Shown here: positions 58,158 to 64,000 of the stretch, piece by piece
Layout of the letters: the number at the start of each line of letters is the position of its first letter
Position numbering within the stretch: position 1 is the stretch's first letter
Source of the DNA: Flaviflexus salsibiostraticola
GTDB taxonomy: Bacteria; Actinomycetota; Actinomycetes; Actinomycetales; Actinomycetaceae
Length of the DNA: 64,000 nucleotides
Direction: 5' to 3'
NCBI RefSeq assembly: GCF_003952265.1
Contig: NZ_CP034438.1
Location: 1,116,001 to 1,180,000 of the forward strand
Program-made: the position numbers and the translations under genes
The notes under the pieces: generated by a model
What the model was told of the DNA's origin: nothing
What the model saw: the letters and a program-made list of their open reading frames with translations, nothing else
The model's database searches: none

Positions 58158-58189
58158 AGAGGTGCCCCGGCCGCGGCCGGGGCACCTCT
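58158..58189 (-). terminator. Hairpin between ilvC and leuB
   Basis: 32-base perfect palindrome directly after the ilvC stop (58196) and 76 nt before the leuB start. It probably limits read-through from ilvBNC into leuB-ilvE-cimA. Confidence 0.8.
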
Positions 58190-58195
58190 GCGCAC

Positions 58196-59766
<1,571 letters not shown>

Positions 59767-59774
59767 GTTTCCTT

Positions 59775-61568
59775 CTATTCTTCGTCGTCCCAGTCGGGAG
59801 CGAGATCCCGCGCGTACTGAATTTCGTCGTTGGAGACGCCCGCCGCAACCATCGGCCACACCATGGCGTCGGCCGAGACCTGGAAGTCGACGACGACCGG
59901 ACGGTCGTTGATCTCCATCGCCTGGCGGATCGTGTCGGCAACATCCTCCGGGCGCTCACAGCGGAGGGCGGCGCACCCGTAGGCCTCGGCGAGCTTGACG
60001 AAGTCGGGGACGCGGCGTGTGCCGTGGCCCGTGTCGAGGTCGGTATTCGAGTAGCGGCCGCTGTAGAACAGCGTCTGCCACTGGCGCACCATGCCGAGCG
60101 AGGAGTTGTTGATGATGGCGACCTTGATCGGGATGTCGTTGATGACGCAGGTGGCGAGCTCCTGGTTCGTCATCTGGAAGCAGCCATCGCCGTCGATCGC
60201 CCACACAACCTTGTCCGGCTGGGCAACCTTCGCGCCCATCGCCGCCGGAACCGACACACCCATCGTGCCCGCGCCGCCGGAGTTGATCCACGTCCGCGGG
60301 TCGCGGAACTTGAGGAACTGCGAGGACCACATCTGGTGCTGGCCGACGCCGGAGACGTAGATGGCGTCCGGGCCGACGATCTCGCTCAGCTGCTCGATGA
60401 CGTACTGGGGCGCCATGTAGCCGTCCTCGGTCGGCGTCCAGCCGAGCGGGTAGGTCTCCCGCATCCTATTGAGGCGGGTCCACCACTCGGAGATGTCGCG
60501 CTTGTCGTACTGACGGTACGCGGCCGGCATCTCCGCCATGAGGTCGAGGATCGTCTCCTTGACGTCGCCGACGATCGGGACATCCGCGTGGCGGTTCTTA
60601 CCGATCTCGGCCGGGTCGATATCGGCGTGGATGATCTTCGCGTCCGGCGCGAACGAGTCGAGGCGGCCCGTCACACGGTCGTCGAAGCGCGCACCGAGGG
60701 TGATGAGAAGGTCGGAGCGCTGCATCGCGTCAACCGCCGCCACCGTGCCGTGCATGCCGGGCATGCCGAGGTTGTGCGGATCGTCGGTCGGCAGCGAGCC
60801 GATCGCATTGAGGGTGGTGACGGCAGGGATGCCGGTCATCTTCACCAGCTCGCGCAGCTCATCGGCCGCACCCGAGCGGATGACGCCGCCGCCCACGTAG
60901 AAGACGGGGCGCTTCGCGGTCGCGATAAGACGTGCCGCCTCACGCACCTGGCGGGCGTTCGGCTTCGTCACGGGCCGGTATCCCGGCAGGTCCCGCACGG
61001 GCGGCCACACGAAGTCGCAGTCGGCGTTCTGGGCGGACTTGGCCACGTCGACGATGACGGGGCCGGGGCGTCCGGACTGAGCGAGCTCGTAGGCCTCGGC
61101 GATGCGGGCGGGGATGTCCTTCGGATCGGTGACGAGGAAGGAATGCTTCGTGATCGGCATCGTGATCCCGACGATGTCGGCCTCCTGGAAGGCGTCCGTG
61201 CCGATGAGGCTCGCGCCGACCTGGCCGGTGATGCACAGCATCGGGACCGAGTCCATGTAGGCGTCGAGAATCGCCGTCGTCAGGTTCGTCGCGCCGGGAC
61301 CGGAGGTGGCGATGCAGACGCCGACCCGTCCGGTGGCGTGCGCGTAACCCTCCGCCGCGTGGCCCGCACCCTGCTCGTGGCGCACGAGGATGTGGCGGAC
61401 CGAGCTCGAATCCATGAGCGGGTCATAGGTCGGCAGGATGGCGCCGCCGGGGATGCCGAATACCGTATCTACACCCAGCTCTTCCAGTGACCGGATAATC
61501 GACCGGGCTCCGGTCGACTTCTCTCGGATGGCACCCTGTGCCCTGATGGCACCGGTCTCAGCCAGTGC
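59775..61568 (-). pseudogene. ilvB: Acetolactate synthase large subunit, 5' end separated by an insertion sequence
   Basis: Thiamine-diphosphate enzyme that makes acetolactate, first step for Val and Leu. From the insertion boundary (61568) the frame is open, and removal of the element restores a 605-codon gene beginning at 63055. Kept parts include the [15 protein letters not shown] loop, the catalytic-Glu region [18 protein letters not shown], the FAD-binding middle domain and the C-terminal TPP motif [19 protein letters not shown]. Between the element and the ATG at 61415 the frame has no ATG, GTG or TTG codon; starting at 61415 would lose the GIPGGAI loop and the first strand. The protein is therefore probably inactive unless translation starts unusually. 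Stop is 8 nt before ilvN. Confidence 0.9.
61561..61568. repeat. 8-bp target site duplication, left copy
   Basis: GCCAGTGC directly outside the left end of the element; the identical copy lies at 63024-63031 outside the right end. It is the size expected for IS256-family insertion. Confidence 0.92.
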
Positions 61569-61613
61569 GGCTTATAGGACAAAATGTGTTGGTTTTGTTT
61601 GATCGGAGGGGTG

Positions 61614-62756
61614 TCAGTCCCAGGTTGTGATGTAGCTGGTCGAGTGGTGCAGCTCGTTCCAGACGGCTGCGGTGCCGATGCCCGGCAGGCCGATGTCCCG
61701 GGCGTGTTCGCCGCGGCTGGCCGCAGCTCGGTAGTAGGCCTGGATCTGGGTGTCGGTGGGCATGGTCCTGAGGATGCGTGCGGGACTGGCAGGGTATTCA
61801 GTGTGCATGTAGCACCACCACATGATCGCTTTGATCCGCCTGTCCAGGCTCATCCCGCGGTGATCGCGTAGCAGGGCCCGCAGTTGAGTGTTGATCCCAC
61901 CCTCGATCCGGTTATTCGTCGCTGGCAGTGGCATGTGCAGGTAGGCGTCGACCGGGAAGTTGGCGGGATCGACGTAGGTGAACAAGGTCTTGGTCCGGAT
62001 CAGCGTATCGAGGGCTGAGCGGGCCGTGACCAGACGCTGGTGAGTGAGTACGACCTGCCCCGTGGCGAGTCGAGTGCGCTCAGCCAGGAAGGCCTCCCAT
62101 GTGGCGCGCCATTGGGTGTAAGCGGCCAGCCATGCCGCGGCCCCGGTGTTATCGCGGACGTGGAGCAGCGCTTTAGCCAGGCCGTAGAGTTCCACTCCGG
62201 CCTGAGTGCGGGGCCGGGTCGTGGTCTGGCGACGCACCTGGCTGAAAGCATGGAACGTACAGCGCTGGACCTTCGTGGTGGGCCAGTGCGCCCGGCGGGC
62301 TTTGGCAAAGCCTGATCCACCATCGGTGACCACTACCTGTGGCGGTGCGATCCGGGCCAGCAGCGCACCCCAGGCCTGGCTGTGTTCACTGCGTGCGAGG
62401 TACCAGCCCACGACATGGGTGTCGGTGGAGGCGATCAGGATCACGGCGCTGCGTCCGAGGTGGATCCCATCGACGTAGATCACCCGGTGGACCTCGTCGA
62501 CCACCTCGGGGGTGGGCCACAGCTGCCAGAACCGTGCGGTGCGCCGACGGAAGGTCCGTCCCGCCCCGGGCAGGTCTCGCTGGCGCTGGCGGGAAAACAG
62601 AAAGGACAAGAACAGGGCGAAGTCTTTCGCGGAGGTGTCGATCGCCGCTACGCGACTCGTCCTGCACCCGGCACAGCGGTAGCGCTGACGTCCCGTACTG
62701 GTCTTTCCATAGCGTGTCATCGCCTGCTCGCACGGGCGGCAATAAGGAGTGTTCAC
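61614..62756 (-). CDS. IS1249-group transposase (IS256 family, DDE)
   Basis: 380-residue transposase that cuts and joins the element ends. The N-terminus has a zinc-ribbon pattern (CRPC ... RYRCAGC). The catalytic triad is visible: Asp in RVIYVDGIHLGRSAV (~residue 95), Asp in VVVTDGGSGFAKARR (~140) and Glu in ATNNRIEGGINTQLR (~290), followed by HRGMSLDRR. The middle part CTFHAFSQVRRQTT carries the conserved C/H insertion region of the family. The start is GTG at 62756, with GGGAGG directly before it. It appears complete and without frameshifts, so the element may still be active. Confidence 0.93.
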   Translation of the reverse strand: MNTPYCRPCEQAMTRYGKTSTGRQRYRCAGCRTSRVAAIDTSAKDFALFLSFLFSRQRQRDLPGAGRTFRRRTARFWQLWPTPEVVDEVHRVIYVDGIHLGRSAVILIASTDTHVVGWYLARSEHSQAWGALLARIAPPQVVVTDGGSGFAKARRAHWPTTKVQRCTFHAFSQVRRQTTTRPRTQAGVELYGLAKALLHVRDNTGAAAWLAAYTQWRATWEAFLAERTRLATGQVVLTHQRLVTARSALDTLIRTKTLFTYVDPANFPVDAYLHMPLPATNNRIEGGINTQLRALLRDHRGMSLDRRIKAIMWWCYMHTEYPASPARILRTMPTDTQIQAYYRAAASRGEHARDIGLPGIGTAAVWNELHHSTSYITTWD

Positions 62757-63023
62757 CCTCCCTATCAGGCAACTTGGACCCGGCCTTTTCGGTGAGAACG
62801 CGCCGAAAAGTCGGGATCAAACCAACACGAAATGTCCTATAAGCCGGCCCCGTGAAACCAACTTCAACCCCCACTTTTCCGCGTCAAAGCAACCAAAGGT
62901 CGGGGTCAAGCCAACACGAAATGTCCACCCATCAAGTTCAGCCGCACGAACTTCAACACCGGCCTAATGGCGGCACAGCAACAAAAGATCAGGGTCAAAC
63001 CAACACGAAATGTCCTATAAGCC
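62757..63023. repeat. Three 89-bp tandem units at the right end of the element
   Basis: The core CCAACACGAAATGTCC recurs with its TGTCC at 62833, 62922 and 63011, exactly 89 bp apart; ACTTCAAC at 62861 and 62950 keeps the same spacing. Units 1 and 3 end in CCTATAAGCC, the element end; unit 2 has CACCCATCA instead. The units are diverged by eye to roughly two-thirds identity, so the expansion is old. Confidence 0.88.
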
Positions 63024-63055
63024 GCCAGTGCAGCCGGGGATGAAGGTTTCCCCAT
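63024..63055 (-). pseudogene. ilvB: Severed 5' end of ilvB (start codon and first 11 codons)
   Basis: ATG at 63055 with AAGGAGGAACC upstream, then MGKPSSPAALA, ending in the right copy of the target duplication (63024-63031). In the present DNA this frame continues into the element and stops about 50 codons on (near 62906). It joins in frame to the open ilvB frame at 61568 when the element and one duplication copy are removed. Confidence 0.92.
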
Positions 63056-63080
63056 GGTTCCTCCTTGAATCGGTATGGCA

Positions 63081-63110
63081 ATGAAAAGCCCCCTGCTTCT
63101 GACAGGGGGC
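63081..63110 (-). terminator. ilvB attenuator (intrinsic terminator)
   Basis: On the minus strand GCCCCCTG pairs with CAGGGGGC around TCAGAAG, followed by TTTT. It lies 26 nt upstream of the ilvB ATG and 14 nt after the leader-peptide stop. GCGCGCC at its 5' edge (63108-63114) can pair with GGCGCGC inside the leader-peptide gene (63140-63146), which gives the rival antiterminator stem expected of attenuation. Confidence 0.85.
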
Positions 63111-63123
63111 GCGCAACACAGCC

Positions 63124-63171
63124 TCAGCAGGCCAGTGCGGCGCGCCGTGGTACTACAAGAATCATTGCCAT
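63124..63171 (-). CDS. ilv leader peptide (15 codons, Ile-Leu-Val-Val)
   Basis: MAMILVVPRRAALAC, then TGA. It contains Ile, Leu and two Val in a row plus a further Leu, the three end products of the operon, so slow translation here would sense branched-chain aminoacyl-tRNA. It starts 7 nt after a -10 box, so it would be read from a leaderless mRNA; GTG at 63177 is an in-frame alternative start. A terminator with a rival pairing follows. Corynebacterium glutamicum ilvB is known to have an attenuator with a peptide of this size. Confidence 0.85.
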   Translation of the reverse strand: MAMILVVPRRAALAC

Positions 63172-63178
63172 GTGCACA

Positions 63179-63208
63179 AGAGTAACCGCAGGCCCTTCTC
63201 CAGAGCAA
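63179..63208 (-). promoter_or_regulatory. Promoter of the ilvB operon
   Basis: Minus strand TTGCTC, 18-nt spacer, TACTCT (complement of 63179-63184), 7 nt before the leader-peptide ATG. It is intact and outside the insertion sequence. Confidence 0.65.
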
Positions 63209-63304
63209 GCCAAAAGTCCCGAATCTCAGATGGTGGCGTGCCGTCCTAGCTGATGAGATGACAAAAAGGGTGGGGCGAGAGACGGAAAAGAGCGCCGATA
63301 CAAC

Positions 63305-63333
63305 GAAAAAGGGAGCCACGCGGCTCCCTTTTC
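63305..63333. terminator. Bidirectional intrinsic terminator
   Basis: GGGAGCC/GGCTCCC stem (63311-63328) with A-rich 5' flank and TTTT 3' flank, so it works on both strands. It ends the transporter gene, which stops at 63348. Confidence 0.85.
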
Positions 63334-63347
63334 GCTTGGATGAATCG

Positions 63348-64000
63348 CTACATCCCGCCGAGGAAATGGGCGACGAGAATCTTCGTGATCATCGCGACCG
63401 GATAGACGAGAGCGTACCCGAGCGCCACGCGCGGGTCGGCTCCCGTACGTCCGTTGGCGAAGGCGAGCACCGCGGGCTGGGTCTGAGCACCGCCGAGGAG
63501 GCCGGACAGTCTCGTCCCGCCCATCTTGAAGATGCTGCGCATGGCCGCATACAGTCCGACTGCCATGATCGACGTGACGAGGATGCCGAGGAGGAGGATC
63601 TTCCACCACTCATCACCGCTGAACGCCTGGCCGATCTGCCCGCCCGCGTTCGTGCCGGCCTGGGCGAGGAAGAGCAGAAGACCGAGCTCCGACATGACGG
63701 CGTTCGCCGACTTCGGCAGGGCCGTGACGACACTCCCGATCCTGCCGAGCCTGCCCATGATGAGACCGACGATGAGGACGCCGGCCGCGGCACCGAGTGA
63801 GAAGCTGCCGCCGCCCGGCATCGGCACCTCGATCGCGCCGAGGAGCATGCCGGCGCTGAGACCGAGGCCGAGGGCGACGGGGTTGATGTCGGTCAGGCCC
63901 TTGGACGAGTCGCCCAGCCAGCGGGAGATCTCCTTGAGCTTCATCGTCGGCCCGACGACGCGGACCCTGTCCCCCATCTCCACCATCATGGACGGGATGG
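63348..64000 (-). CDS. AspT/YidE-type transporter, C-terminal part (5' end outside window)
   Basis: The frame is open to the window edge, so at least 217 residues of a larger protein are seen. It begins inside a TrkA-C (RCK) domain end (MMVEMGDRVRVVGP) and then has five or six hydrophobic helices with LGLSAGMLLGAIEVPMPGGG and LAFANGRTGADPRVALGYALVYPV, typical of the second half of the YidE/YbjL/AspT family with its duplicated membrane domain. The family includes aspartate:alanine exchangers, but many members have unknown substrates. The ilv genes start just downstream on the same strand, after a terminator. Confidence 0.85.
   Translation of the reverse strand, partial: IPSMMVEMGDRVRVVGPTMKLKEISRWLGDSSKGLTDINPVALGLGLSAGMLLGAIEVPMPGGGSFSLGAAAGVLIVGLIMGRLGRIGSVVTALPKSANAVMSELGLLLFLAQAGTNAGGQIGQAFSGDEWWKILLLGILVTSIMAVGLYAAMRSIFKMGGTRLSGLLGGAQTQPAVLAFANGRTGADPRVALGYALVYPVAMITKILVAHFLGGM

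Larger units (their letters stand above)
61569..63023 (-). mobile_element. IS1249-like insertion sequence (IS256 family), 1455 bp
   Basis: Bounded by 13-bp identical ends (GGCTTATAGGACA) that extend to a ~27-bp imperfect inverted repeat reaching GTGTTGGTTT, and flanked by an 8-bp direct repeat. It contains one transposase gene on the minus strand, in the same direction as ilvB. The right end is longer than expected: the transposase upstream region is present as three 89-bp units (62757-62845, 62846-62934, 62935-63023), and two of them end in CCTATAAGCC. The outermost unit is the one joined to the target, as the duplication proves. Confidence 0.92.

Noticed and set aside
58158..58189. Palindrome after ilvC as a possible attenuator of leuB
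   Set aside because: It is a perfect 32-base palindrome with no leader peptide or T run near it; a simple terminator is enough to explain it.
60024..61490. 488-codon plus-strand frame antisense to ilvB
   Set aside because: It is a compositional shadow of the acetolactate synthase frame, with no motif of its own.
61569..61600. Outward promoter at the left end of the insertion sequence that could rescue ilvBNC
   Set aside because: TATAAG is present in the terminal repeat, but no -35 box lies at 16-18 nt, so I could not support it.
62906..63319. 137-codon minus-strand frame that includes the ilvB start codon and runs into the insertion sequence
   Set aside because: It is the broken 5' end of ilvB plus noncoding element DNA. 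Its upstream extension crosses the attenuator and is not a gene.

Overview
The window is high-GC DNA from an actinobacterium (Actinomycetota). Supporting signs are a Rv2466c-type mycothiol-linked reductase, an ABC-F factor starting with GTG, many GTGA/ATGA start-stop overlaps, and several genes whose -10 box lies only 6-7 nt from the start codon, as in leaderless transcripts. Gene content fits a free-living or host-associated Actinomycetales relative (perhaps Actinomycetaceae), but the sequence alone does not fix the genus. Most of it is ordinary chromosomal housekeeping DNA; the only clear mobile element is one insertion sequence near the right end.

Layout. 1-1450: end of cysK and all of cysE (cysteine synthesis). 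1491-8000: rpiB, an M13 peptidase, a lipoprotein plus Rv2466c-like thiol protein pair, and an M1 aminopeptidase. 7963-10781 (minus): malQ with PTS EIIB and EIIA but no EIIC. 10911-17126: tesB, ettA, an SSB-like protein and two adjacent dynamin-like GTPases. 17213-21066: tRNA-Arg, two type II secretion/Tad genes, and a secreted repeat protein whose frame overlaps the second of them antisense. 21284-29306: orn, def, two crcB fluoride channels and the six-gene mnhACDEFG antiporter operon (mnhB fused to mnhA). 29403-34450: MarR regulator divergent from an F420/NADP-type reductase and DoxX, a RibD/DHFR-like protein and a two-gene ABC exporter. 34566-36009: a fluoride riboswitch in front of an enolase gene. 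36254-41541: an MMPL exporter overlapping a NarL-type two-component system, a DUF2871 membrane protein and a cupin. 41616-50689 (minus): GH15 hydrolase, NYN-LOTUS protein, tRNA-His, an ATP-grasp/lipoprotein pair, glpD, a CopB-type copper ATPase and tRNA-Lys. 50775-54123: a DEXD/H helicase and a YggS protein. 54283-63210 (minus): branched-chain amino acid locus ilvB-ilvN-ilvC-leuB-ilvE-cimA. The window ends inside an AspT/YidE-type transporter.

The most notable region is 61561-63210. An IS1249-like element (IS256 family, 1455 bp, 8-bp target duplication) sits after codon 11 of ilvB. Removing the element and one duplication copy rebuilds a continuous 605-codon acetolactate synthase. Upstream of the break the native promoter, a 15-codon leader peptide (Met-Ala-Met-Ile-Leu-Val-Val...), the attenuator and the ribosome binding site are intact. 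The right end of the element consists of three diverged 89-bp units, each with an end-like core. The second highlight is the fluoride circuit: a textbook-shaped fluoride aptamer controls an enolase (a fluoride-sensitive enzyme), while a heterodimeric CrcB/Fluc pair lies about 12 kb away.
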